A stretch of 64,000 nucleotides of DNA. Origin: Enterobacterales bacterium CwR94 (GTDB taxonomy: Bacteria > Pseudomonadota > Gammaproteobacteria > Enterobacterales > Enterobacteriaceae). Where the stretch lies: NCBI GenBank assembly GCA_002837195.1, contig KZ478059.1, positions 1 to 64,000 on the forward strand. Direction: 5' to 3'. The notes under the pieces were generated by a model. It was not told the DNA's origin. It was given only the letters and a program-made list of their open reading frames with translations, and searched no databases. Numbering within the stretch: position 1 is the first letter of the stretch; each line of letters opens with the position of its first letter. Below, piece by piece: positions 8,349-17,468 of the stretch. The translations under genes and the position numbers were made by a program.

Positions 8349-8634
8349 AATGCTTCCTTAAGATTATTTTATGAACGCAAAGCGTGCCTGAAACCCCAAA
8401 CGGGGCTGCTCTGTCAGACGGCTACGCGCGGTTGTCACTTGAGGTTAGGGTGCAGAACAAAACGTTCCAGAATGGACAACAATCTCTTAACAGGATAACG
8501 GTCTTTTACTTCTTCATAAAATGACAAGATATGTAAATCAGGGTTAAGAATGTTAGGAAATGTATATTTGGGTCAAAAAGTGCTGGGTGAAGTACGGTAT
8601 AGTTTCCCCCGTGTTTTATTGTTGGAGTTACCCT

Positions 8635-9693
8635 TTGCGTCCTGATCAGCCGCTGTCTGCGGTAGCCTTTCGCGTTTACCGCCACTATCGCTTAGTGCAC
8701 GGTATTCGCATTGCGCTGGCCTTTATGCTCACCTTTTTACTGGTTCGTCACCTGGCTATCCCGGAGGGGACCTGGCCCTTAATCACGCTGGTGGTGGTGA
8801 TGGGGCCCATTTCATTCTGGGGGAATGTCTTACCGCGTGCGCTGGAGCGTATCAGCGGCACCTTATGCGGTTCGCTTTCCGGGTTGATTGCGCTAAAACT
8901 GGAGCTTATTTCACTGCCGGCGATGCTGATATGGTGCCTGTTGGTGATGTTTATCAGCGGATATTTGACGCTGGGCAAGCAGCCCTATTTGGCGTTACTG
9001 ATTGGTATCACGCTGGGCGTGGTGGTCGGGGCACCGGCCGGGGAAATTGAAATTGCGCTGTGGCGCGTCGGCGATGTGATTTTAGGTTCGCTGCTGGCAC
9101 TGCTGTTTAGTAGTATCTGGCCCCAAAAGGCCTGGACGCACTGGCGTATTCAACTGGCGGAAACGCTGCGCGGGATGGCACGTGTCTGGCAGGCGGGGTT
9201 TTCGCCCAATCTGGTAGAGCAGCCGCGACTGAATAAACCGTTGCAGCGTTTGCTCTCTGATGTGGTGAAAATGCGTGCATTATTGGCCCCGGCCAGTAAG
9301 GAAACGCGCATTCCCAAATCGGTGCTGGAAGCCATACAAACCTTGATTCGCAATATCCTCTGTACGCTGGAGCTGCAAACCAATGCCTGGTGGTCATCAC
9401 GGGAAAGCCACCTGATTATGCTTAAAGCGCCCGCACTGCGTCGCGCACAGCAGATGACAGGACAAACCTTTCATGCGCTCGCGGAGGCACTTCTCAGTGG
9501 CAACACGGACAATATCGCGGCGAACAATGCGGAGCTTTCGGCGATTGTCAGCGAATTGCGCCACCTGATCGCTGAGGCCAACAGTGATGCGTTGGTAGAA
9601 ACGCCGATTCACGGCTACGTTTGGCTGAGTCTGGAACAGGCGCGGCAGTTGGAAAGATTATCGGATTTGATTCGTCTGGCATTGCGGCGTTAG
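8635..9693 (+). CDS. yeeA: FUSC-family inner membrane protein YeeA
   Basis: A 352-residue membrane protein of the FUSC (fusaric acid resistance/aromatic acid exporter) family, exactly the length of E. coli YeeA. The N-terminal half holds about six hydrophobic segments (residues about 25-180), and the C-terminal half is a helical cytoplasmic domain with the conserved KMRALLAPASKETRIPKS. The frame is open from 8560, but the TTG at 8635 is chosen: it sits 7 bases after TTGGAG and gives LRPDQPLSAVAFRVYRHYR, aligning with the E. coli start. yeeX follows, as in E. coli. The molecular function of YeeA is not established. Confidence 0.88.
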   Translation: MRPDQPLSAVAFRVYRHYRLVHGIRIALAFMLTFLLVRHLAIPEGTWPLITLVVVMGPISFWGNVLPRALERISGTLCGSLSGLIALKLELISLPAMLIWCLLVMFISGYLTLGKQPYLALLIGITLGVVVGAPAGEIEIALWRVGDVILGSLLALLFSSIWPQKAWTHWRIQLAETLRGMARVWQAGFSPNLVEQPRLNKPLQRLLSDVVKMRALLAPASKETRIPKSVLEAIQTLIRNILCTLELQTNAWWSSRESHLIMLKAPALRRAQQMTGQTFHALAEALLSGNTDNIAANNAELSAIVSELRHLIAEANSDALVETPIHGYVWLSLEQARQLERLSDLIRLALRR

Positions 9694-9884
9694 GGGTGAG
9701 ATCAAAAATATCCTGATAATTCAGCCGATCCCGCTGTCTCCGATGGGCAAATGATCTGCTTCGTCGTATGATGAGCGCCAATCTGAATTTCGCTGTGAAA
9801 ATTGCCATTGGCGTAACAGACCCGTTAAGCTGAAGGCTACGATTAGTTTGCCTGATGACTCAGGCTTTGATGAAAGGTATCAAC

Positions 9885-10205
9885 ATGGAAAATGCAAAGC
9901 AGTCATTCCAGGACGTTCTGGAGTTCGTGCGTATGTTCCGTCGGAAGAACAAACTGCAGCGTGAGATCGTCGATAACGAAAAGAAAATCCGCGATAACCA
10001 GAAGCGTGTTCTGCTGCTCGACAACCTGAGTGAGTACATTAAACCGGGCATGAGCATCGAAGCGATTCAGGAAATCATTGCCAGTATGCGCAGTGACTAC
10101 GAAGACCGTGTTGATGACTACATCATCAAAAATGCCGACCTGTCGAAAGAGCGTCGTGAGCTGTCGAAAAAGATCAAAGCGATGGGCGAGCCCAAAGCGC
10201 AGTAA
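9885..10205 (+). CDS. yeeX: DUF496 family protein YeeX
   Basis: A 106-residue, almost entirely helical and charged protein nearly identical in pattern to E. coli Yee[22 protein letters not shown], then [10 protein letters not shown] and IKPGMS. It probably forms a coiled coil. The function is unknown. I chose the ATG at 9885 (MENAKQS), 7 bases after GAAAGG, over the frame start at 9855, because it matches the family N-terminus. A strong terminator follows at 10214-10236. It is part of the conserved yeeX-yeeA-sbmC-dacD neighbourhood. Confidence 0.93.
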   Translation: MENAKQSFQDVLEFVRMFRRKNKLQREIVDNEKKIRDNQKRVLLLDNLSEYIKPGMSIEAIQEIIASMRSDYEDRVDDYIIKNADLSKERRELSKKIKAMGEPKAQ

Positions 10206-10213
10206 GCAATATA

Positions 10214-10236
10214 ACGGAGGCGTCAGCCTCCGTTTT
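10214..10236 (+). terminator. Rho-independent terminator of yeeX
   Basis: Perfect 8-base stem ACGGAGGC/GCCTCCGT with a 4-base GTCA loop, followed by TTTTAC, 8 bases after the yeeX stop. It lies before the convergent TetR gene and may serve both strands. Confidence 0.8.
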
Positions 10237-10263
10237 ACTTTCTACGTTCTCACCGGCGCAGCA

Positions 10264-10896
10264 TTACTGTGATACGTAACGCAAGGTGGCCGTCACAGCC
10301 AGATGCCGGTTCTGCGCCACCAGTTCGCGATCTTGCGCGTTGTCACCAAACAGCGTGTTAAAGGTGTAACGGTTAGAGACGTGGTGAAAGCAGATGCTGC
10401 TGATCAAGCGGTGCACATCGACAGTGGCGACGTCATCCCGAAAGCAACCCGCATCGCGTCCGCGCTGCAAAATGTCATCCAGCAATTCCAGTGCGCTTTG
10501 GTTCACACTGCGAATGCGGGCAGATTGACGAATATAGCGACCGCGTAACAAGTTTTCACTGCAAATCACCCGCATATAATCCGGATGCGTGGCGTGATAA
10601 TCAAAACTGGCTTCTACCAGCTTCGCCATCGCCTCTTCGGGCGACAGGACGGCCAAATTCAGTGCGACTTCGTGCTCACGAATGTGCTGATACACATCCT
10701 CTAACACGGCGATATACAGGCTCTCTTTGTTACCAAAGTGATAGACCACCATGCGTTTGGTGGTGTCTGCCAGCTCAGCAATTTGCTCCAGCCTGGCGCC
10801 TTGCATACCTGACTCAGCAAAGGCCTGTACGGCACTTTCCAGGATACGGCGTTTCAGTCCTTGCGGATCGTTTTTACGTTTATTTTGCACAGCCAT
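10264..10896 (-). CDS. TetR family transcriptional regulator
   Basis: A 210-residue one-component regulator. The N-terminal helix-turn-helix spans about residues 14-60, with the family landmarks RILESAVQAFAESGMQGARLEQIAE and KRMVVYHFGNKESLY. The C-terminal ligand domain resembles the RutR/PsrA-type TetR group (YHATHPDYMRVICSENLLRGRYI). The gene is divergent from the transporter-monooxygenase operon that starts at 11039, sharing a 142-base intergenic region. By the usual logic of divergent TetR genes it is the likely local repressor, with the transported compound or a product as ligand. The ligand cannot be read from sequence. Confidence 0.88.
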   Translation of the reverse strand: MAVQNKRKNDPQGLKRRILESAVQAFAESGMQGARLEQIAELADTTKRMVVYHFGNKESLYIAVLEDVYQHIREHEVALNLAVLSPEEAMAKLVEASFDYHATHPDYMRVICSENLLRGRYIRQSARIRSVNQSALELLDDILQRGRDAGCFRDDVATVDVHRLISSICFHHVSNRYTFNTLFGDNAQDRELVAQNRHLAVTATLRYVSQ

Positions 10897-10962
10897 AAAT
10901 TAATCTTTAACAGTGTTCACACCGCACAGAATAGCCTATTTCACACCCTTGCTAAACCCTTA

Positions 10963-10974
10963 GCTGAAATCAGC
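10963..10974. promoter_or_regulatory. Candidate TetR operator in divergent region
   Basis: GCTGA-AA-TCAGC, a short palindrome in the 142-base region between the divergent TetR gene and the transporter operon. TetR proteins bind short inverted repeats in such regions. This is the only clear palindrome seen there, but it is short and could be chance. Confidence 0.3.
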
Positions 10975-11038
10975 ATTAGACGAAAAAAAACGCTGTGCTA
11001 ATTTGGCGTTTCTGACTTTATTTCCGGGGATTTGCACT

Positions 11039-12061
11039 ATGGCATTCACTGCGTCAACGCGCGTTAAAAGAAATAAAACCTATAAAAAATGGTTCACCTT
11101 ATTATTCACCGCATCGACACTTTTTTTCAGCTCGCTTAATACGGCATTCAGTGCCGAAGAAAATATACCTTCTCTGGCAGGGAAGCGGATTGGAATCACG
11201 GTTGCGGGAACCGATCACTATTGGGATCTCAAAGCCTATCAGGGCCAAATTGATGAGGTGAAACGCCTCGGCGGGATCCCGATAGCACTTGACGGTGGGC
11301 GTAAAGAGAGTCAGCAAATCGCGCAGATTCAAACGCTTATTGCGCAAAAGCCGGATGCGATTATTGAAACCCTGGGCACGGCTTCCGTCCTGGAGCCCTG
11401 GCTGAAAAAAATACGTGAAGCAGATATTCCACTGTTTACCGTCGATACCGCCAGCCCATCGAGTATTAACGTTACCACCTCAGATAATTTTTTTATTGGC
11501 GAACAACTCGCCTTAAAAATGGTGAATGACTTACGTGGCGAGGGAAATATATTGGTCTTTAATGGTTTTTACGGTGTGCCCGTGGTGGCCATGCGTTATG
11601 ACCAATTAAAAGCGGTATTAAAGTGGTATCCAAAAATTAAGATTATTCAGCCGGAATTACGGGATGTTATCCCAAATACGGTACAGGATGCCTATGCACA
11701 AATCAGCCAGTTACTAAATAAATACCCGAAGGGGTCGGTGCAAGCGATTTGGGCGGCGTGGGACGTACCGCAGATTGGTGCAACGCAGGCGGTGGATGCC
11801 GCAGGGCGCAGTGAAATAAAAACCTATGCGGTTGACGGTAGCCCGGATGTGGTGACGCTGGTGAAAGATCCGCAATCCAGTGCGACCGCCGTGGTTGCGC
11901 AGCAGCCCTACCTGATTGGACAAACGGCGGTGCGTAACGTGGCGAAATATCTGGCAGGCGACCGCCATCTCCCGCCTGCGACCTATGTGCCTGCGATTGT
12001 GGTGACCAAAGAAAACGCGGCGGACGCGCAAAAAACATTGGGACAAACCGATGCGCAGTGA
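11039..12061 (+). CDS. CUT2 sugar-type ABC transporter, periplasmic binding protein
   Basis: A 340-residue RbsB-like (peripla_BP_4) solute-binding protein. The N-terminus has a basic region followed by a hydrophobic core (WFTLLFTASTLFFSSLNTAFSA), a Sec signal with cleavage near residue 38. The mature part begins the typical alternating fold with KRIGITVAGTDHYW, and has the hinge-region pattern YAVDGSPDVVTLVKDP late in the protein. I prefer the ATG at 11039 to the frame start at 11003 because it follows GGGGA and gives a normal signal. Its end overlaps the ATPase start by 11 bases. The partners are two permeases and a flavin monooxygenase, so the ligand may be a substrate of that enzyme rather than a simple sugar. 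Confidence 0.85.
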   Translation: MAFTASTRVKRNKTYKKWFTLLFTASTLFFSSLNTAFSAEENIPSLAGKRIGITVAGTDHYWDLKAYQGQIDEVKRLGGIPIALDGGRKESQQIAQIQTLIAQKPDAIIETLGTASVLEPWLKKIREADIPLFTVDTASPSSINVTTSDNFFIGEQLALKMVNDLRGEGNILVFNGFYGVPVVAMRYDQLKAVLKWYPKIKIIQPELRDVIPNTVQDAYAQISQLLNKYPKGSVQAIWAAWDVPQIGATQAVDAAGRSEIKTYAVDGSPDVVTLVKDPQSSATAVVAQQPYLIGQTAVRNVAKYLAGDRHLPPATYVPAIVVTKENAADAQKTLGQTDAQ

Positions 12062-13574
12062 TCCCATTCCCCGACTGCAACTGCTGGGTCTGAGCAAAGC
12101 GTTTGACGGCGTACCTGCGCTGCGAGAGGTCTCCCTGACTCTGCACGCCGGGGAGGTACTCGGCCTGATTGGTCACAATGGCGCAGGGAAATCGACGTTA
12201 ATCAATATCCTGGCGGGCATTCACGCGGCAGACAGCGGCGAAATTATCCTTGATGGCAAGCCGGTGCAGGTCACAACGCCTGCCCAGGCCCAGCAGCATG
12301 GGATTGTGATTGTGCATCAGGAGCGTCTTTTGCCACCCACACTGACGGTGGCAGAGGCATTGTTTCTGGGCAACGAACCGCGCTATCGCGGTACGCCTTT
12401 GATCAACCGACGCAAGATGCGCCGCGATGCACGTGCATTGCTGGTGCGTTATTTCGATGTGCAGCTGGATATCGATACGTTGGTGGTCAACCTTAGCGTC
12501 GCCGAGCAGCAACTGGTGCAAATTTGCCGTGCGCTGCACAGCGAACCGCGCATCCTGGTACTGGATGAACCCACCGCCGCCCTGGCTCGCCATGAGGTGC
12601 GGGCGCTGTTTCGGGTGATTGCGCGCCTGCGGCAGCAGGGCATTGCGCTGATCTACGTATCGCACTATCTCGACGAAATACAGGAAATTTGCCAGCGGGT
12701 AACGGTGTTGCGCGATGGGCGCGATGTTGCCCGTTTTGATCAACAGACGCTGACCTCCACCAAACTGATCACTGCAATGATCGGCAATGAGCATCCTGAA
12801 CTGGCTGCTTCAGCGCAACGCCCGCCCGGTGAGGTGGTGCTAACGCTGGAAAATTTCAGCGCTGCGGGGCGGTTTTACGACGTCAATCTGCAGGCCCGAC
12901 GCGGCGAGATCATTGGCATCACGGGTTTGCTCGGATCGGGCGGCAAAGCCTTGATTCGTGCGCTGTTCGGCCTGGAATCTCAGGTCAGTGGTGCGTTGGT
13001 GCTTAACGGTAAACCGGGTATCCCGGTGTCACCTTACGCGGCGGTGAAACGCGGAGTGGCCTTTGTCCCTGAAGATCGCCGTGCGAATGGCATAGCCCTC
13101 GATCTCAGTCTGCGAGAAAACATTTCGCTAACGACACTGCATCGATATCTGCGTTGGGGCAGGGTGGCGTTATCCCGTGAGCGCGTGCGCGTGGCAGACA
13201 ATATTCAGCAACTGGCGATACGTACGCCGGGGCAGGAAGCCCATCTGCGCCAACTTTCAGGGGGCAATCAGCAGAAGGCGGTGTTAGCGAAATGGCTGAA
13301 CACGCAGGCCAGTATTTATCTGCTTGATGAGCCAACGGTCGGTGTGGATATTGCTGCGAAAGCCGCGATTTATCGCACATTGCAGCAACTGGCTGACAGC
13401 GGTGCACTGGTGATGGTGTTTTCCACCGATCTGCTGGAGCTGCAAACCCTGACCGATCGTGTGCTGGTGATGGCACGGGGTCGCCTTGCGACGACACTGA
13501 CCGCTCGTGAAACGAACCATCAGGAAATGCTCGCCTGGGCTTCGGGTGCAGGGCCACTGCAGGAGGCATCATAA
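12051..13574 (+). CDS. CUT2 ABC transporter ATPase (RbsA/XylG type, double nucleotide-binding domain)
   Basis: A 507-residue fused ATPase with two nucleotide-binding domains. Domain 1 has Walker A GHNGAGKST (41-49), an altered signature LSVAEQQ, and Walker B with LDEPTAAL. Domain 2 has a degenerate Walker A (GLLGSGGKA), signature LSGGNQQK and DEPTVGVD. A degenerate second Walker A is usual for this family. It energises the two permeases encoded next. It overlaps the binding-protein gene by 11 bases at its start and shares one base with the next start (TAATG), so the operon is translationally coupled. Confidence 0.9.
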   Translation: MRSDPIPRLQLLGLSKAFDGVPALREVSLTLHAGEVLGLIGHNGAGKSTLINILAGIHAADSGEIILDGKPVQVTTPAQAQQHGIVIVHQERLLPPTLTVAEALFLGNEPRYRGTPLINRRKMRRDARALLVRYFDVQLDIDTLVVNLSVAEQQLVQICRALHSEPRILVLDEPTAALARHEVRALFRVIARLRQQGIALIYVSHYLDEIQEICQRVTVLRDGRDVARFDQQTLTSTKLITAMIGNEHPELAASAQRPPGEVVLTLENFSAAGRFYDVNLQARRGEIIGITGLLGSGGKALIRALFGLESQVSGALVLNGKPGIPVSPYAAVKRGVAFVPEDRRANGIALDLSLRENISLTTLHRYLRWGRVALSRERVRVADNIQQLAIRTPGQEAHLRQLSGGNQQKAVLAKWLNTQASIYLLDEPTVGVDIAAKAAIYRTLQQLADSGALVMVFSTDLLELQTLTDRVLVMARGRLATTLTARETNHQEMLAWASGAGPLQEAS

Positions 13575-14587
13575 TGCGCGAAGTCCTTTCCGTTAGCGCT
13601 CCAGGCGCGAACACGACGACGCATCGCCGCGGCTGGCTACAAAGCAGCGCGTTGTTGATCATTGTGGCTGTGCTGGCAGTATTTGCCTGGCTGTCACCGC
13701 TCTTTCTGACATTAATGAATCTAGGCAATGTCCTGCAACAAACAGCGGTGGTAGGCACCCTGGCACTGGGACTCACCCTGGTATTGAGCAGCGGGGGCGC
13801 GCAAACCCTGACCGGAGGAATTGATCTCTCGGTCGCTTCAACCATGGGGTTATGTGCGGCCATTTTTGCCACCCAGGTCAGCCAGGGAAGCAGCGTGGGT
13901 GTGGCAATCGTGCTCACGTTACTGACCGGTGGTGCCGTCGGTGTGTTCAACGCCCTGGCCATCGTGTGGGGCGGCATTCTGCCGCTGCTTGCGACGCTCA
14001 CCAGCATGAATATTGCCGTCGGGCTGGAGATGGTGGTCACCGGGAATGCCTCTGTCCCAGTCAGTACACCCCTGCAAGACCTGCTGATCAGCAGTGGCCC
14101 ACTGGGGATCTCTTGGCTGGCCTGGGCCTTTTTACTGTTGGCTTTGGGCGTAATATTCAGCGCCCAGCAAACGGTGTTGGGCGCGCGATTGCAGGCCGTG
14201 GGCAGTCATCCACAAGCGGCACGGGCGGCGGGAATTGCCGTTGCGCACTACCGCGCAGGGAGTTACATCCTGTGCGGCGTCAGTGCGGCTATCGCGGCCA
14301 TCGCCTCGGTGTCGTTATTAAGCGGCAGTTCACCCGGCGCCAATGAGCATTTACTGATGGTGATTGCCGCCGTGCTGCTGGGTGTGGTGTTTTCACGACG
14401 TCTGGTACCGACGCTGGCCGGATCCTTAGTGGCGGCGCTTTTTCTCAGCCTGATTGCCAATGGTTTTCAACTGATTAATGTTTCCAGTTATTGGATTAAT
14501 GGCGTGGAAGGCGTCCTGATTTTACTGGTGGTCTCGCTCACAGCGCTGCTGCGTCGCCGTCAGTCGCGGAGAACACTTCATGTCTGA
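13574..14587 (+). CDS. CUT2 ABC transporter permease 1
   Basis: A 337-residue inner-membrane permease of the BPD_transp_2 (RbsC-like) family with about 8-10 hydrophobic segments. The family landmarks are GGIDLSVASTMGLCAAIF near residue 80 and the repeated LLATLTSMNIAVGLEMV. It starts within the stop of the ATPase gene (TAATG). A second permease overlaps its 3' end by 8 bases, so the channel is probably a heterodimer, unlike RbsC, which is a homodimer. The N-terminal 25 residues are cytoplasmic and polar. Confidence 0.87.
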   Translation: MREVLSVSAPGANTTTHRRGWLQSSALLIIVAVLAVFAWLSPLFLTLMNLGNVLQQTAVVGTLALGLTLVLSSGGAQTLTGGIDLSVASTMGLCAAIFATQVSQGSSVGVAIVLTLLTGGAVGVFNALAIVWGGILPLLATLTSMNIAVGLEMVVTGNASVPVSTPLQDLLISSGPLGISWLAWAFLLLALGVIFSAQQTVLGARLQAVGSHPQAARAAGIAVAHYRAGSYILCGVSAAIAAIASVSLLSGSSPGANEHLLMVIAAVLLGVVFSRRLVPTLAGSLVAALFLSLIANGFQLINVSSYWINGVEGVLILLVVSLTALLRRRQSRRTLHV

Positions 14588-15563
14588 ACTCGCAACACCC
14601 GCTGTGCAACCCGTGCTGCGTCCTTTGCTGCTGCCTGCGGTGATGGCATCCACCTTTGTACTGCTGCTCCTGGCCTTTGTTCTCTGGGCACCTGGCTTTG
14701 CCAGCGTGTCGAATGTTCGCAGCGTCTTGCTGAATAACGTTGCTCCGCTGGCGATTGTGGCACTGGCCATGACGCTGGTGACGCGTATCGGTGCCATTGA
14801 TCTGTCGACCGGCACGGCGATTGATATCGCCTGTTTAGTGCTGGTCGTGTTGATGTTGCACCAGGTCAGTCTGCCGGTGGCCATCACGCTGGCGCTGACG
14901 GCAGCCCTGCTGGTGGGCGCCTTCAATGCGTTGCTGGTGACGGTACTCGGCGTTGAACCTTTTCTTGCCACGTTGGGCACCCTGTTTATTGGTCAAAGTG
15001 TGCAACAGCTCTCTTCCAATGGGGGCCAACCGGAGTATCTGCTCAGCCAGAAACTGCCAGAGGGATTTTCTGCCATTGGGCACGGCACCTTGCTCGATGT
15101 GCCGGTGCCGTTATGGCTGGTTTTGGTGGTGGCACTGGGGCTGTATCACTGGTTGCACCGCAGCGCCAGCGGCCGGGCGCTGAATATGATGGGGGTTCAG
15201 CACAGTGTTGCCTATTACTCCGGCGTGCCGGTGAAACGTCTGACGGCGCTGGCCTTTTTACTGTGCGCGCTGATCTCCGGTCTGGTGGGATTAATTTTGG
15301 CCGCCAACGTTAAAGCATGGGTGCCACTCTCGGGTAATGCCTATCTGCTGAATGCCATCGGGGCCAGTTTTATTGGTGCCACGTTTTCAAGGTCACGTCG
15401 TCCTAATGTGCCGGGCACGCTGCTCGGCGTGTTGCTGCTGGGTTTTATTGCTAACGGTTTGCTGCTGGTTGGCTGGAATTTTTACTGGCAGCAGGTGGCG
15501 ACGGGCGTATTGATTTTCATTGTGCTGGCGGTGGGCGCCCTGCGCGCCCGACGTCGGGGATAA
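14580..15563 (+). CDS. CUT2 ABC transporter permease 2
   Basis: A 327-residue RbsC-like permease, paralogous to the previous gene. It retains the GAIDLSTGTAIDIACLVL loop and the cytoplasmic EAA-like stretch QHSVAYYSGVPVKRLTALAF. About nine hydrophobic segments are visible. It overlaps permease 1 by 8 bases and the monooxygenase starts 9 bases after its stop, so all belong to one transcript. Two different permeases are typical of AI-2 (LsrCD) and rhamnose or related CUT2 systems. Confidence 0.87.
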   Translation: MSELATPAVQPVLRPLLLPAVMASTFVLLLLAFVLWAPGFASVSNVRSVLLNNVAPLAIVALAMTLVTRIGAIDLSTGTAIDIACLVLVVLMLHQVSLPVAITLALTAALLVGAFNALLVTVLGVEPFLATLGTLFIGQSVQQLSSNGGQPEYLLSQKLPEGFSAIGHGTLLDVPVPLWLVLVVALGLYHWLHRSASGRALNMMGVQHSVAYYSGVPVKRLTALAFLLCALISGLVGLILAANVKAWVPLSGNAYLLNAIGASFIGATFSRSRRPNVPGTLLGVLLLGFIANGLLLVGWNFYWQQVATGVLIFIVLAVGALRARRRG

Positions 15564-15572
15564 GGATCAAAA

Positions 15573-16940
15573 ATGAGTAGAAAACCGTTGTTATTGTTTG
15601 GCTTTATGATGAACGTGCCGGGCCATATCTCAGCAGGCTTATGGCGGCATCCTGACTGCCAGGCATATCGCTATACCGAGTTAAGCTACTGGACGGATAT
15701 CGCCGTTAAGCTGGATCGCGCGGGTTTTGATGCGCTGTTTATTGCCGATGCATTGGGACAGTTGGATGTGTATCAACAAAAGCCCGACACGGCGCTGCGG
15801 CTGGCAGCACAGATGCCGGTCAATGATCCACTGCTATTGGTCTCCGCGATGGCGGCTGCTACCACCCATTTGGGGTTTGGCATTACCGTTTCGACTACCT
15901 ATGAACAACCCTATTTGCTGGCGCGTAAGTTCACCACGCTAGACCACCTGACCAATGGCCGCATCGCCTGGAATTTAGTGACCTCGATGCTGGACTCCGC
16001 GGCACGTAATTTAGGACTGACGCAACAAATTGCTCATGATGAGCGCTACGATCGGGCGCAGGAGTTTCTGGATGTCGCCTGCAAACTGTGGGAAGGCTCG
16101 TGGGAAGAGGAGGCGGTGCAACGTGACAAGGCCAACAGCCTGTATAGCGATCCGGCGAAAGTCCACAATATCAACCATGCAGGGCGTTGGTATCAGGTGC
16201 CGGGGGCGCATTTAAGTGAACCCAGCCCACAGCGCACGCCGGTTATCTTCCAGGCGGGCACCTCTTCGCGGGGTTCACGCTTTGCGGCACACAACGCAGA
16301 AGTGGTGTTTTTAGGCGGCGTGACGGCGCAGGCCATTGCCGAGGACATTGCACACATTCGCCAACTGGCGCAAGAAGAGGGGCGCGGTCCCGATGCGCTG
16401 CGTTTTATCACTGCCATCACAGTCGTCACGGCGGCAACCGACGACGAGGCCAGGCAGAAGTATGCAGATTACCAGCGTTATATCAGTGAAGAGGCGGCAC
16501 TGGCGCTGTTCTCGGCCTGGACCGGCGTGGACTGGTCGCAGGAGGATTTGGATACGCCACTGGCGTTTCGTGAAACGGATGCCTGCCGGTCAGCGTTAGC
16601 GAGCCTGACGCGGATTGATGCAGAGAAGCCGTGGACGCTGCGGGATGCAGCGCGCTACATCGGCATAGGCGGATTACATCCGGTGATGGTGGGTGGCCCG
16701 GAAAGCGTTGCCGATCAACTGGACGCCTTTGCGACCGCATCGGGCGTGGATGGGTTTAATCTGGCCTGGGCTATCAGTCCGGGCAGCTTTGATGATTTTA
16801 TCGAACATGTGATTCCGGTGCTGCGCGCGCGCGGAGTCGTGCGCGAATTGCCCGCCAACCCACTCAGCTTACGTGAGCGGTTATCGGGCCAGCCGCGGCT
16901 GGCCGCTGACCACCCTGCGACACAGTTCCGCCGTCATTAG
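15573..16940 (+). CDS. FMN-dependent monooxygenase, NtaA/SnaA/DszA family
   Basis: A 455-residue luciferase-like (LLM class) flavin monooxygenase of the NtaA/SnaA/DszA subgroup, which includes enzymes for nitrilotriacetate, dibenzothiophene sulfone and pristinamycin. Landmarks are the N-terminal LLLFGFMMNVPGHISAGLWRHP, the FMN-region phrase NGRIAWNLVTSMLDSAARNLG near residues 130-150, RYDRAQEFLDVACKLWEGSW and FQAGTSSRGSRFAAHNAEVVF. It needs FMNH2 from a separate reductase, which is not in the window. Linked with a CUT2 transporter 9 bases upstream, it probably acts on the imported molecule, opening a C-N or C-S bond. The substrate is unknown. Confidence 0.87.
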   Translation: MSRKPLLLFGFMMNVPGHISAGLWRHPDCQAYRYTELSYWTDIAVKLDRAGFDALFIADALGQLDVYQQKPDTALRLAAQMPVNDPLLLVSAMAAATTHLGFGITVSTTYEQPYLLARKFTTLDHLTNGRIAWNLVTSMLDSAARNLGLTQQIAHDERYDRAQEFLDVACKLWEGSWEEEAVQRDKANSLYSDPAKVHNINHAGRWYQVPGAHLSEPSPQRTPVIFQAGTSSRGSRFAAHNAEVVFLGGVTAQAIAEDIAHIRQLAQEEGRGPDALRFITAITVVTAATDDEARQKYADYQRYISEEAALALFSAWTGVDWSQEDLDTPLAFRETDACRSALASLTRIDAEKPWTLRDAARYIGIGGLHPVMVGGPESVADQLDAFATASGVDGFNLAWAISPGSFDDFIEHVIPVLRARGVVRELPANPLSLRERLSGQPRLAADHPATQFRRH

Positions 16941-17006
16941 CGCCAGCTCAGGCGCGGTAGTGGGCGTACGACTGATTCCCATTCACCTTGCCGACATGCC
17001 ACAGGC

Positions 17007-17039
17007 AAAAAAAAGCCGATATCCTGGGATATCGGCTTT
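17007..17039 (-). terminator. Rho-independent terminator of tRNA-Asn 1
   Basis: Thirteen-base perfect stem (AAAGCCGATATCC/GGATATCGGCTTT) with a run of eight T on the minus strand, just downstream of the tRNA. The same hairpin follows the second tRNA-Asn at 46251-46281. Confidence 0.9.
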
Positions 17040-17047
17040 CTCGAATT

Positions 17048-17123
17048 TGGCTCCTCTGACTGGACTCGAACCAGTGACATACGGATTAACAGTCCGCCGT
17101 TCTACCGACTGAACTACAGAGGA
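17048..17123 (-). tRNA. tRNA-Asn (anticodon GTT), copy 1
   Basis: A 76-base tRNA with encoded CCA. The acceptor arm starts TCCTCTG and ends CAGAGGA-G-CCA, the T loop is GGTTCGAGTCC, and the anticodon GTT lies at 17088-17090 within CTGTTAA. It reads on the minus strand and is identical to the copy at 46290-46365. tRNA-Asn genes are common integration sites for genomic islands in Enterobacterales. A consensus promoter lies immediately upstream. Confidence 0.97.
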
Positions 17124-17141
17124 ATTGTTGGAACGGGGCGC

Positions 17142-17170
17142 ATAATAACGACGGGCAGAGATGATGTCAA
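17142..17170 (-). promoter_or_regulatory. Sigma-70 promoter of tRNA-Asn 1
   Basis: On the minus strand: -35 TTGACA (17165-17170), 17-base spacer, -10 TATTAT (17142-17147), then a GC-rich GCGCCCCG discriminator typical of stringently controlled stable-RNA promoters. Confidence 0.85.
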
Positions 17171-17419
17171 AGGGTGTTTGACAGTTTTTTTTCGACTGCG
17201 TGACAAATCACCGTTTTGTCTGCAATTTCATCTTGTTAAGGTGTTTTCGGTGTCAGTCGGCGGCGATTGCTTTTCAGCGTACGGGTTAAGGACGCGTCAC
17301 CTTCATTTTGTGATGTTGGATAACAATTGATGTACGCGGAATGTAAGTCAGTGCGGCGTTTTACGATCTCTGTGGGCGATGATCACGAATGTTTCATTTC
17401 CTGATTGTGAGGCATAAAA
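17171..17419. other. Intergenic region upstream of Idh-like gene
   Basis: Apart from the tRNA promoter to its left and the palindrome at 17420-17437 to its right, this stretch shows no gene. A further half site TTTCATTTC lies at 17392-17400, in the same motif family as the palindrome. Confidence 0.4.
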
Positions 17420-17437
17420 ATGAAATATAGATTTCAT
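17420..17437. promoter_or_regulatory. Candidate operator, perfect 7-base inverted repeat before Idh-like gene
   Basis: ATGAAAT-ATAG-ATTTCAT, perfect arms, 31 bases before the Idh-like start codon. The same TTTCAT/ATGAAA elements occur upstream of the inositol-type ABC transporter (46598-46616). RpiR-family regulators of inositol genes often bind GAAA/TTTC palindromes; assignment to such a regulator is inference. Confidence 0.5.
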
Positions 17438-17468
17438 CCATCGTCTCTCCTCGCCTCAAGGACTTCCC

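Noticed and set aside
13105..14040. Long minus-strand frame opposite ATPase and permease 1
   Set aside because: Shadow frame, rich in Pro, Ser and Arg, overlapping two certain genes.
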